Part shown: positions 45,122 through 52,973 of the stretch, piece after piece | How the letters are laid out: each line of letters starts with the position of its first letter | How positions within the stretch are numbered: the first letter of the stretch is position 1 | Assembly (NCBI RefSeq): GCF_001424545.1 | Contig: NZ_LMQL01000006.1 | Coordinates: forward strand, 1-63,063 | Length of the DNA stretch: 63,063 nucleotides | Source of the DNA: Ramlibacter sp. Leaf400 | GTDB lineage: Bacteria > Pseudomonadota > Gammaproteobacteria > Burkholderiales > Burkholderiaceae_C | Direction: 5' to 3' | Program-made: the position numbers and the translations under genes | The notes under the pieces: generated by a model | Told to the model about the DNA's origin: nothing | What the model saw: only the letters and a program-made list of their open reading frames with translations | Databases searched by the model: none

Positions 45122-45194
45122 CATTCAGGGCTGCTGCGGAGCGCTGCAGGAATCACCTGCGCGATGACCTACGGACTTCCGCGGCGCGCTGCGG

Positions 45195-45228
45195 GTGGGA
45201 AGCATCGCGGGGCCATTCGGCTCAACCT
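45195..45228 (+). promoter_or_regulatory. Conserved upstream box of NHL paralogue 3
   Basis: This is the second copy of the box described at 43482-43516, ending TTCGGCTCAACCT 15 bases before the ATG at 45244. The start again lacks a recognisable Shine-Dalgarno. Confidence 0.5.
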
Positions 45229-45243
45229 GATCTCACAACCACC

Positions 45244-46527
45244 ATGTCCTTGCATCCATCGAATCGACGCATAGCGCGCACTGTCCTCGCACTCGCGATG
45301 CCCTTCTGTCTTGCCGCATGCGGCGGCGGCGACGCCAGCGCTCCGCGGCTGTTCACCACGTTCCAGGCTGCCAGCGTGGTGCTTGGCCAGCCCACCATGG
45401 GCAGCGGTCTGGCTGATCAGGGGCAGGAGCCCAATGCTGCGAGCCTGGATGTTCCCGTCGGGATGGCGCTCACGCCGGAAGGGGCTCTGCTGGTGGCGGA
45501 TTTCAAGAACAACCGGGTGCTTCTGTACGGATTGACGGTGTCAGGCGGAGCCGCGGTGGCTGTTCTGGGTCAACCGAATTTCCAAAGCTCGGCACCCTCG
45601 ACTTCGCGTGGCGGCTTCAACAAGCCGTTGGACGTGGCCACCGGCGCCGGAAGAATGGCCGTGGCCGACTCCGGGTCGAATCGCGTCCTCATCTACGACC
45701 GGATTCCGATGGAAGGTGAGGCGCCGCCCGAGCCCACGTCCGTGATCGGTCAGCCTGATTTCGATTCGTTTGAACCTGGCTGTGGACCAAAGGGCCTCAA
45801 CCGGCCGGACAGCGTCGCCATCTCACCGGCAGGCAAGTTGATCGTCGCCGACACGCTGAACAACCGTGTTCTCGTGTGGAACTCCATCCCCGCGCCTGGG
45901 TCCTTCGCGCCGCAGCCGGATCTGGTGCTGGGCCAGGGCGATCTGCTTCACTGTGCGTTCCGGGATGAAGAGCAGGACGGGCGCTCCAATTCCGTGGACC
46001 ACACCTCGGCTCGCTTCGTGCAGGCGGTCGACGTCTGGACGGATGACGACCGGCTCGTGGTCGTCGACAAACTCGCGAGCAGGGTCTTGATCTGGAAGAC
46101 GTTCCCGACCGTCAACTTCCAGCCCGCAGACATCGTGCTCGGCCATTCGACTTTCACCGGCGCGCACTTCAATGACGTCCCGCCCGTCGGGGACGTCCGC
46201 GCCGACAAGCCTACCGCCCATACGCTGGGCGAGCCAAGCGGCGTTCACTCGGATGGCGTGAGCCTCGCGGTCGCGGACACGCAAAACAGCCGTGTCCTGA
46301 TCTGGAATTCCTTTCCGCAGGAGAACTACCAGCCGGCAGATGTCGTGCTGGGCCAACCGGACTTTCTGGGGGCAGCGACGACGGACCAGAACGGTGACGG
46401 GATCATCGACCCGCCCCTGGTGATCGATGCGCACGTCCTTTACCGCCCGTCGCATGTCCTGCTGACGCCGGGCGCCCTGATCACCAGCGACACGGGGAAC
46501 AACCGGGTGCTGATCTTTCGAAGATAG
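45244..46527 (+). CDS. NHL-repeat propeller lipoprotein, paralogue 3
   Basis: The 427-residue precursor has a lipoprotein signal ending CLAACGGG (Cys26) with no stalk, then six blades: LLVADFKNNRVLLY, MAVADSGSNRVLIY, LIVADTLNNRVLVW, LVVVDKLASRVLIW, LAVADTQNSRVLIW and LITSDTGNNRVLIF. A DxNxDGxxD loop (TDQNGDGIIDPP) precedes blade 6 and DEEQDGRSN precedes blade 4's core; Cys residues in EPGCGPK and LHCAFRD match those of the other paralogues. The shared blade order, upstream box and terminator show a recent tandem duplication with paralogue 2. No catalytic motif is seen; a scaffold or binding role is plausible but unproven. Confidence 0.9.
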   Translation: MSLHPSNRRIARTVLALAMPFCLAACGGGDASAPRLFTTFQAASVVLGQPTMGSGLADQGQEPNAASLDVPVGMALTPEGALLVADFKNNRVLLYGLTVSGGAAVAVLGQPNFQSSAPSTSRGGFNKPLDVATGAGRMAVADSGSNRVLIYDRIPMEGEAPPEPTSVIGQPDFDSFEPGCGPKGLNRPDSVAISPAGKLIVADTLNNRVLVWNSIPAPGSFAPQPDLVLGQGDLLHCAFRDEEQDGRSNSVDHTSARFVQAVDVWTDDDRLVVVDKLASRVLIWKTFPTVNFQPADIVLGHSTFTGAHFNDVPPVGDVRADKPTAHTLGEPSGVHSDGVSLAVADTQNSRVLIWNSFPQENYQPADVVLGQPDFLGAATTDQNGDGIIDPPLVIDAHVLYRPSHVLLTPGALITSDTGNNRVLIFRR

Positions 46528-46555
46528 CTTTCAACGGCCTGGGGAGCCACTTGAT

Positions 46556-46581
46556 GAGCCGCCTCGCGCGGCTCTTTTTTT
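46556..46581 (+). terminator. Terminator after NHL paralogue 3
   Basis: The stem GAGCCGC/GCGGCTC with loop CTCGC is followed by seven T. pyrE converges on it from the other side. Confidence 0.9.
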
Positions 46582-46601
46582 GGGCCCGCGCGCCGCCCCG
46601 C

Positions 46602-47282
46602 TCACTCCACCCCGTACCGCTCCCGATACGCCAGCACCCTGGCGTAATGCTCGCCCAGCTCCCCCGTCCCCTTGCCCTGCAGGTAGGCCAGCAGATCCGC
46701 CAGCTTCGCGATCGCGCACACCTGCAGCCCGAGCTGGTTGCGCACGTACTGCACCGCGCTGTGCTCTACATCCTGCCCGTTCTCCGTCGCCTTTTCCTGC
46801 CGGTCCAGCGCGATCGCCACCGCGTGGGGCGTGGCGCCGGCGGCCTGGATCAGGGCGATCGATTCGCGTGCGGCCGTGCCGGCCGACATCACGTCGTCGA
46901 CGATCAGCACCCGGCCCTGCACCGGCGCGCCGACCAGGGTGCCGCCCTCGCCGTGGTCCTTGGCTTCCTTGCGGTTGTACGCATAGGGCACGTTGCGCCC
47001 GGCGCGCGCGAGTTCGACCGCCACCGCCGCGGCCAGCGGGATGCCCTTGTAGGCCGGCCCGAACAGCATGTCGAACTCGATGGCCGAGGCGAGGATGCGG
47101 CGTGCATAGAATTGCGCCAGCCGGCCGAGCTTGGCGCCGTCGTCGAACAGGCCGGCGTTGAAGAAGTAGGGCGACAGGCGTCCCGCCTTGGTCCTGAACT
47201 CGCCGAACCGCAGCACACCCGATTCCACCGAGAACTCAACGAAGTCCTGCGCCAGGGCGTCCTGGCCGAGCGCTGCCGACAT
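46602..47282 (-). CDS. pyrE: Orotate phosphoribosyltransferase
   Basis: The 226-residue enzyme makes OMP from orotate and PRPP in pyrimidine synthesis. The PRPP-binding motif is VLIVDDVMSAGTAARES, and the catalytic-loop lysine region is AYNRKEAKDHGEGG. FGEFRTKAGRLSPYFFNAG is the N-terminal family signature. The ATG at 47282 sits on the same CATG as the divergent exonuclease start. The gene is convergent with the NHL paralogue 3 terminator. Confidence 0.96.
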   Translation of the reverse strand: MSAALGQDALAQDFVEFSVESGVLRFGEFRTKAGRLSPYFFNAGLFDDGAKLGRLAQFYARRILASAIEFDMLFGPAYKGIPLAAAVAVELARAGRNVPYAYNRKEAKDHGEGGTLVGAPVQGRVLIVDDVMSAGTAARESIALIQAAGATPHAVAIALDRQEKATENGQDVEHSAVQYVRNQLGLQVCAIAKLADLLAYLQGKGTGELGEHYARVLAYRERYGVE

Positions 47283-48084
47283 GGGGGATTCCTTGTTCAA
47301 ACTGACCAGCCTCAACCTGAATGGCATCCGTTCGGCCGCCAGCAAGGGCGTCGAGGCATGGCTCGCGAAAGCGAAGCCGGATTGTATTTGCGTGCAGGAA
47401 GTCAAGGCCCAGGCCGAGGACGTCCAGGGCCGCTTCGACCACATCGCCGGCCTGAAGGGCCACTTCCACTTCGCCCAGAAGAAAGGCTACTCGGGCGTCG
47501 CCGCGTACAGCCGGCACGAGCCGAGCGACGTGGTCGTGGGCTTCGGCTCCGCCGAGTTCGACGCTGAGGGCCGCTACATCGAGCTGCGCTTCGACACGCC
47601 CGCGCGCAGGTTCTCCATCATCAGCGCCTACTTCCCCAGCGGCTCGTCGGGCGAGGAACGCCAGCAGGCCAAGTTCCGCTTCCTGGACGAGTTCGAGCCG
47701 TACCTGGCGCGGCTGAAGGCCGAGCGCGAGTTCGTGCTGTGCGGCGACGTCAACATCGCCCACAAGGAGCAGGACCTGAAGAACTGGCGCAGCAACCGCA
47801 AGAACAGCGGCTTCCTGCCGCAAGAGCGCGCGTGGATGACGCGCCTGCTGGACGAGCACCGCATCGTCGACGTCTACCGGCACCTCAGGCCCGACACCAC
47901 CGACGAGTCCTACACCTGGTGGAGCAACCGCGGCCAGGCCTACGCCAACAACGTCGGGTGGCGGCTGGACTACCACCTGGCCACGCCGGGCATCGGCCAG
48001 CTCGCGCGCACCGAGTCGATCTACAAGCAGGAGAAATTCTCGGACCACGCACCGATCACGGTGCAGTACGAGTTGACGCTCTGA
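47281..48084 (+). CDS. xth: Exodeoxyribonuclease III
   Basis: The 267-residue AP endonuclease/exonuclease contains LTSLNLNGIRSA, CVQEVKAQ (metal-binding Glu), the RFSIISAYFPSG strand, LCGDVNIAHKEQDLKNW and the final SDHAPITV with the catalytic Asp-His. The ATG at 47281 shares the CATG with the pyrE start but has no Shine-Dalgarno; a TTG at 47293 (giving the common N-terminus FKLTSLNLN) has GGGGGA five bases upstream and may be the true start. Repairs abasic sites in the cytoplasm. Confidence 0.93.
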   Translation: MGDSLFKLTSLNLNGIRSAASKGVEAWLAKAKPDCICVQEVKAQAEDVQGRFDHIAGLKGHFHFAQKKGYSGVAAYSRHEPSDVVVGFGSAEFDAEGRYIELRFDTPARRFSIISAYFPSGSSGEERQQAKFRFLDEFEPYLARLKAEREFVLCGDVNIAHKEQDLKNWRSNRKNSGFLPQERAWMTRLLDEHRIVDVYRHLRPDTTDESYTWWSNRGQAYANNVGWRLDYHLATPGIGQLARTESIYKQEKFSDHAPITVQYELTL

Positions 48085-48106
48085 GCGGGCCGGCGGGCCC
48101 GGCCCT

Positions 48107-48901
48107 TCAAGCCGCCTCGGCGTCCACCACCACGGCCTGGGCGTGGCCGCGATAGGGATCGCCCCCTTGAGCGACCAGCGCCGCCGCCACGTCGTCGATC
48201 ACCTTCTCCAGCGCCATGCCACGCTCGGTGATCAGGGCCGAGCGCGGCGTGCCACGGATCTGCCCTTGCGCGATGCGGCGCGGGTCGCCCTCGATGGGCA
48301 GGCGCCGCGTCTCGATCGCCCGCTCCCGCAAGCCGCTCGCGGCCAGCAGCGCCCGCAGCCCGTCCACGTCGGCCAGCGAATAGGGCGTGCGGAACTTCAT
48401 CTGCGGATCGCCCGGGAACAGCGACTCGACCACCTGCGCATTGACCAGCGCATGCGGGTTCTGCTCGATCGCACTCCACACGTTGAACAGCAGGCGCCCG
48501 CCCGGGCGCAGCACGCGGCGGGCTTCGCGCAGGCCGCCCGCCGGATCGGGGAAGAACATCACGCCGAAGCCGCAGACCACCAGGTCGAAGGCGGCGGCCC
48601 CGAAAGGCAGCTGCATGGCATCGGCCACCTGCCAGTCGACCGCCAGGCCGGCGTGCCGCTTGCGCGCGTGGTCCAGCATCGCTGGCGCGAGGTCCGTCGC
48701 CACCAGCCGCGCACCCGGGGCGAGCCGTTCTCGCAGGCGCCGCGTGACGATGCCGGTGCCGCAGGCGATCTCCAGCACCTCGCCCGCGAAGCCGGCCGGC
48801 AACCGCTGCACCAGGTCGGCCGCGAACGGGTCGAACTGCACCGGGCCGATGTCCTCGTCGTAGAAGCGCGGGCCGGTGAAGGCCGCGGTGGGCTGGACCA
48901 T
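48107..48901 (-). CDS. Class I SAM-dependent methyltransferase
   Basis: The 264-residue protein has the SAM-binding motif VLEIACGTGIVTRRL at about residue 42, LVATDLAPAMLDHA and the DLVVCGFGVMFFPD motif, followed by LREARRVLRPGGRLLFNVW as in the Methyltransf_11 family. The start at 48901 is chosen for GAGGGAGA about six bases upstream. Substrate unknown. It is convergent with the exonuclease gene (22 bases between stops). Confidence 0.88.
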   Translation of the reverse strand: MVQPTAAFTGPRFYDEDIGPVQFDPFAADLVQRLPAGFAGEVLEIACGTGIVTRRLRERLAPGARLVATDLAPAMLDHARKRHAGLAVDWQVADAMQLPFGAAAFDLVVCGFGVMFFPDPAGGLREARRVLRPGGRLLFNVWSAIEQNPHALVNAQVVESLFPGDPQMKFRTPYSLADVDGLRALLAASGLRERAIETRRLPIEGDPRRIAQGQIRGTPRSALITERGMALEKVIDDVAAALVAQGGDPYRGHAQAVVVDAEAA

Positions 48902-48944
48902 GTCGATCTCCCTCGCGGGCAACGGCCCGCCCGCCGACTTTAGA

Positions 48945-50114
48945 TCACCAGTCCACCAGGCTCAGCCCCACGCTGAACATCAGCCGGCTCCGGTTGAAGT
49001 CCAGCAGGCTGTCGCCGTAGCCGCTGAACAGCTGGGTGTGCAACTGCAGCCCGCCCGGTGCGCCGGTCTCCTTGTCCGTGAGGCTGCGGAACCACTCGAG
49101 CCGCACCGAGCCGCGCCCCGCGCTGCGCAGCGAATGCCGCGCCGTGACGGCCCACAGGTTGCCGCCGCCGGCCTGCCACTCGGCGCGCAGTTCCGCGCGC
49201 CCGATGTAGTCGGTGATGTTCGGGTTGTCATCGGTGCCGCCCTCGGGCAGGCGGCGCCAAAGGCGCGCGTGCAACTGCACCGGCCCGTGTTCCGCACCGA
49301 CCATGAGGGTGGCGCGGTTCCAGCTGCGCGACAGCGGCAGCGACTGGCCGTTCGAATGGTGCGTGATGGCCAGGCCCGTGTAGCGCACGCGCCATTGGCC
49401 AGGCATGGCCGACTGCAGCGGCGCCACGTACACCACCTCGGGCTCGTGGTCGGTGCTGCGGAACGGTCGCGACAGTGCCGGCGTGAACAGCTGCCAGTAA
49501 GACTGCTGCGAGTAGCCGAACCACAGCGAGTCCCGCTTCTCCGGCGTGTCGACCAGCAGGCCCTGGGCGACCTTGGTCCGCACCGACAGCTGCAGCCGCA
49601 ACTCGGTGGTGCGGAAGTCCTGGGACGTCAGCGCATTGTTGGTTTCGTTGCCTGACGTCGGCAGGCGGTTCACCCTGTTGGCGCCGACGAGCCCGAGGCT
49701 GATCGGCCGGTAGCCGCGGATGCCGAAGGTGCCGCAATCGGCGCCCGGCTCCAGCTCCCAGAAGCGCGACAGGTCCGAGTAGCGCGGATCACGGCAGCCT
49801 TCGCGGCGCGTGAGCCGCAGGCCCAGGCGGGTGCCGGGGGCGGAGACGACGGGCGGTTCCGCGGGCGCGGGTGCGGCGGCCACGGGCGGCGTGACAAGTG
49901 CGGGCGCCGTGGAGGTCGCGGGCGAGGGCGATGTGGCCGGTGCGTCGACCGTCGCGGCGGGCGCGCGCTGGCCCTCGGCCCAGCGGTCGAAGCAGGCGAG
50001 CCGCAGGGTCGCGTCGTTGTGGAGGGTGCAGGCCTGCCAGGCTTCTTGCGCATGCGCGCCGCCGGCGGCCACCAGGAGCCAGGCGAACGCCCGGCCGGAG
50101 AGGGGAATCGGCAT
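48945..50114 (-). CDS. pldA: Outer membrane phospholipase A
   Basis: The 389-residue precursor has a signal peptide (cleaved near AHAQ, residue 23), a Pro/Ala/Thr-rich linker (about 53-95) and an OMPLA barrel. The active-site block HHSNGQSLPLSRSWNR gives His252, Ser254 and Asn266, matching H142-S144-N156 of E. coli OMPLA. Calcium-dependent dimerisation activates this family when the outer membrane is perturbed. The linker before the barrel is absent in E. coli. The four Cys in the N-terminal part (QACTLHND, LACFDRW, GCRDP, DCGTFG) could make two disulfides. Confidence 0.94.
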   Translation of the reverse strand: MPIPLSGRAFAWLLVAAGGAHAQEAWQACTLHNDATLRLACFDRWAEGQRAPAATVDAPATSPSPATSTAPALVTPPVAAAPAPAEPPVVSAPGTRLGLRLTRREGCRDPRYSDLSRFWELEPGADCGTFGIRGYRPISLGLVGANRVNRLPTSGNETNNALTSQDFRTTELRLQLSVRTKVAQGLLVDTPEKRDSLWFGYSQQSYWQLFTPALSRPFRSTDHEPEVVYVAPLQSAMPGQWRVRYTGLAITHHSNGQSLPLSRSWNRATLMVGAEHGPVQLHARLWRRLPEGGTDDNPNITDYIGRAELRAEWQAGGGNLWAVTARHSLRSAGRGSVRLEWFRSLTDKETGAPGGLQLHTQLFSGYGDSLLDFNRSRLMFSVGLSLVDW

Positions 50115-50204
50115 CGGCCCGATGCTAGCGCGGGGCGGCGAGCGTCCGCCCGGGCTCAGCGGTGGTCTTGCATCAAGTTGTTCGCAGGGCCAGCGCGCGC
50201 CGGT

Positions 50205-50627
50205 TCAAGGCAGCTTGCGCAGCACGAACGGCAATGTTCCGTCCCAGCCCCCTTCGCGCCGCCCCCGGATCTCCTTGCCGCAGGAGCCGTCGACCACGTC
50301 GCCCAGCCACGTCGCGGTGATCCGCTGGCCGTCGGCCGATTCCTCCAGCGTGAACTCGCCTTCCTCCAGGTCGGCCGCGACCCGTGCGCGATGGCCATCG
50401 CGGTTGATCTCGCCGGAGAGGCTCTGCGCGTACTCGCGGTGCGGCTCCAGCAGCAGCGTGCCGCCGTGCGGCTGGCCCATGAACTCGGCGCGCCAGAGGC
50501 CGACGAGCTGCTGCGGGGTGACGTTGGTGGGGGTGGGGCACGGGTCGGTCGGTTCCGCGGCCGCGGCATTGAGGCAGAGGCCGAGCAGCAGCGCGGCCAA
50601 AACGCGTTGGAGGAAGGAGCCGGTCAT
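50205..50627 (-). CDS. Secreted protein of unknown function
   Basis: The 140-residue precursor has a signal peptide (MTGSFLQRVLAALLLGLCL..., cleaved near AAAE). The mature part reads LVGLWRAEF...GTLLLEPHREYAQSLSGEINRDG and ends in a beta-rich domain with one conserved-looking Cys pair (DPCPTP and GSCGKE); the pattern resembles small lipocalin-like or META-type secreted domains but I cannot assign a family. The start at 50627 follows GGAGGAAGGAG. It lies in the same direction as pldA, 90 bases upstream. Confidence 0.75.
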   Translation of the reverse strand: MTGSFLQRVLAALLLGLCLNAAAAEPTDPCPTPTNVTPQQLVGLWRAEFMGQPHGGTLLLEPHREYAQSLSGEINRDGHRARVAADLEEGEFTLEESADGQRITATWLGDVVDGSCGKEIRGRREGGWDGTLPFVLRKLP

Positions 50628-50666
50628 GAGCCGCGCGTTATAGCAAGCCGCGCCGCCGCGCTGCGG

Positions 50667-50745
50667 TGGGTCCCCGCCTGCGCGGGGACGACGGCACGAC
50701 TTCGACAAACGGCCGTCATTCCCGCGCAGGCGGGAATCCAGAGCT
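50667..50745. repeat. Dispersed palindromic repeat, copy B (two inverted half-units)
   Basis: TGGGTCCCCGCCTGCGCGGGG at 50667 and GTCATTCCCGCGCAGGCGGGA from 50715 form facing half-units of the family seen at 28653. They lie between the secreted-protein gene and the end of the helicase gene. Confidence 0.85.
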
Positions 50746-50752
50746 TGCGCGT

Positions 50753-52837
50753 TCAGGGCGTCCCCGCCGCCGCCGCTGCCGCAGACGCCGCCGCGGCATC
50801 CGCGCTCTTCTTGGCGAACTCGGCCCGCAACGCCTTGAGCTTCTCGCGCGGGTCTTCCTTCACCGTGGCCTTGTCCAGCGCCATCTCGGCGATGAAGCGG
50901 CTCGGCTGGGCCGCCACCATCTCGCGGCCCTTCTTGCGCCGTTTGGTCCAGCTCACCGCCAGCGACCGCTGCGCGCGGGTGATGCCCACGTACATCAGCC
51001 GCCGCTCCTCCTGCAGCCGCTGCAGGATGCTCTCGTTGGCCTGGCCCTTCTTGCCGTCGTCGTCATCGAGCTTGAAGGGCAGCATCCCTTCCACGCAGCC
51101 CACCAGCATCACGTGCGGCCACTCCAGGCCCTTGGACGCGTGCAGCGTGGACAGCGTCACCACGTTCTGGTCCTTCTCGCGCTCGCTGATGGTGGACAGC
51201 AGCGCGATGGTCTGCGCCACCTCCAGCAGGTTCTTCTTGTCGCTGGTGATGGAGACCCCGGCCGTGTCGTCGATCTGGCCGCCGCAGCGCTGCGCCATCC
51301 AGTCGCAGAACTCCATGACGTTGGTCCAGCGCGAAGCGGCGAGCTTTTCGCTCTCCTCGCTGTCGTACAGGTGCTTCTCGTAGCCGATGTCCTTGAGCCA
51401 TTCGGTGAGGAACGCGCGCGCGTCCTCGGCGCCCTCGGTGCGCCGCGCGCGGAACTCCAGGTCGTTCACGTAGCGGCCGAACTCGTGCAGGCTGCCCACC
51501 GCCTTGGCCGGCAGCACCGAGCCGAGCGAGGACGAGAACAGGGCCGCGAACAGCGACAGCTTGTACTTGCCCGCGAACGTGCCCAGGTTCTGCAGCGTGG
51601 TGTGGCCGATGCCGCGCTTCGGGGTGGTGATCGAACGCAGGAAGGCGGGATCGTCGTCGTTGTTGACCCACAGGCGCAGCCACGCGCAAAGGTCGCGGAT
51701 CTCGGCGCGGTCGAAGAAGCTCTGGCCGCCCGAGACCTTGTAGGGCACCTGCGCCTTTCGCAGCGCCTGCTCGAAGATGCGGGCCTGGTGGTTGGCGCGG
51801 TACAGCACGGCGAAGTCCTTCCACTCCTTGCCCATGCCGTTGGCGCGGATCGACTGGATGCGCGCCACCACGCGGTCGGCCTCGTGCTCCTCGTTGTCGC
51901 AGTCGACCACGCGCACCGGCTCGCCCTCGCCCAGCTCGGAGAACAGGGTCTTGGGGAACAGCTTGGGGTTGGGCTGGATGACGTTGTTGGCCGCCCGCAG
52001 GATGGCGCTGGTGGAGCGGTAGTTCTGCTCCAGCTTCACCACCTTCAGGTTGGGCCAGTCCTGCGGCAGGCGCCGCAGGTTGTCCAGCGTGGCGCCGCGC
52101 CAGCCGTAGATCGACTGGTCGTCGTCGCCCACCGCGGTGAAGCGGCCTTTGTCGCCCACCAGCAGCTTGAGCAGCTCGTACTGGGTGGCGTTGGTGTCCT
52201 GGTACTCGTCCACCAGCACGTGGCCCAGCAGCTCCTGCCACTTGCGGCGCACCGCCTCGTGGTCGCGCAGCAGCTTGAGCGGCAGGCTGATCAGGTCGTC
52301 GAAGTCCACGCTCTGGTAGGCGGTCAGGCGCTCTTCGTAGCGCGCCATGATGCGCGCCGTCACCCGCTCGTGGTCGTCCTTGGCCTGCGCCTCGGCCTGC
52401 GCGGCGTTCAGGCCCATGTTCTTCCACAGGCTGATGGCCCACTGCCACTGGCGCGCGGTGGCGGCGTCGGTGGTGCCGCCCGCGTCCTTCAGGATCGAGG
52501 TGACGTCGTCGCTGTCCAGGATGGAGAACTGCGCCTTCAGGCCCAGCGCCTCGCCGTCCTGCCTCAGCAGCCGCACGCCCAGCGCGTGGAAGGTGCAGAT
52601 CACCACTTCCTTGGCCTCGCGCCCGATCAGCGACTTGGCCCGCTCGCGCATTTCGGCGGCGGCCTTGTTGGTGAAGGTGATGGCCAGGATGCGCTTGGCG
52701 GCCACGCCGGTCTGGATCAGCCGGCCGATCTTGTGCGTGATGACGCGCGTCTTGCCCGATCCGGCGCCCGCCAGCACCAGGCACGGCCCCTGCATGTAAT
52801 TGACTGCTTCCTGCTGCGCGAGGTTGAGGCCGGACAT
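50753..52837 (-). CDS. rep: ATP-dependent DNA helicase, Rep type (UvrD/Rep family)
   Basis: The 694-residue SF1A helicase has motif I AGAGSGKTRVI, Ia TFTNKAAAEM, II LVDEYQDTN, III VGDDDQSIYGWRG, IV LEQNYRS, V LSTLHASKGLEW and VI EERRLMYVGITRAQR. The N-terminus LNLAQQEAVNYMQGPCLVLAG resembles Rep more than UvrD. Rep aids fork progress through protein-bound DNA. The C-terminus ends in an Ala-rich tail. The start at 52837 is ATG; a TTG one codon upstream is not needed. Confidence 0.94.
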   Translation of the reverse strand: MSGLNLAQQEAVNYMQGPCLVLAGAGSGKTRVITHKIGRLIQTGVAAKRILAITFTNKAAAEMRERAKSLIGREAKEVVICTFHALGVRLLRQDGEALGLKAQFSILDSDDVTSILKDAGGTTDAATARQWQWAISLWKNMGLNAAQAEAQAKDDHERVTARIMARYEERLTAYQSVDFDDLISLPLKLLRDHEAVRRKWQELLGHVLVDEYQDTNATQYELLKLLVGDKGRFTAVGDDDQSIYGWRGATLDNLRRLPQDWPNLKVVKLEQNYRSTSAILRAANNVIQPNPKLFPKTLFSELGEGEPVRVVDCDNEEHEADRVVARIQSIRANGMGKEWKDFAVLYRANHQARIFEQALRKAQVPYKVSGGQSFFDRAEIRDLCAWLRLWVNNDDDPAFLRSITTPKRGIGHTTLQNLGTFAGKYKLSLFAALFSSSLGSVLPAKAVGSLHEFGRYVNDLEFRARRTEGAEDARAFLTEWLKDIGYEKHLYDSEESEKLAASRWTNVMEFCDWMAQRCGGQIDDTAGVSITSDKKNLLEVAQTIALLSTISEREKDQNVVTLSTLHASKGLEWPHVMLVGCVEGMLPFKLDDDDGKKGQANESILQRLQEERRLMYVGITRAQRSLAVSWTKRRKKGREMVAAQPSRFIAEMALDKATVKEDPREKLKALRAEFAKKSADAAAASAAAAAAGTP

Positions 52838-52973
52838 CAAAGGTGGGTCTGCAAAGGGCGGCCGATGATACCGGCCGGGGCCGCGGGCCCCCCGGTCATA
52901 TTGCCGGCCCGGGCGGCGGGAACGCGTCGCCGGCCGGCCCGAAGTCGCGTCCGCTGGCGCGACAATTCAGGCC

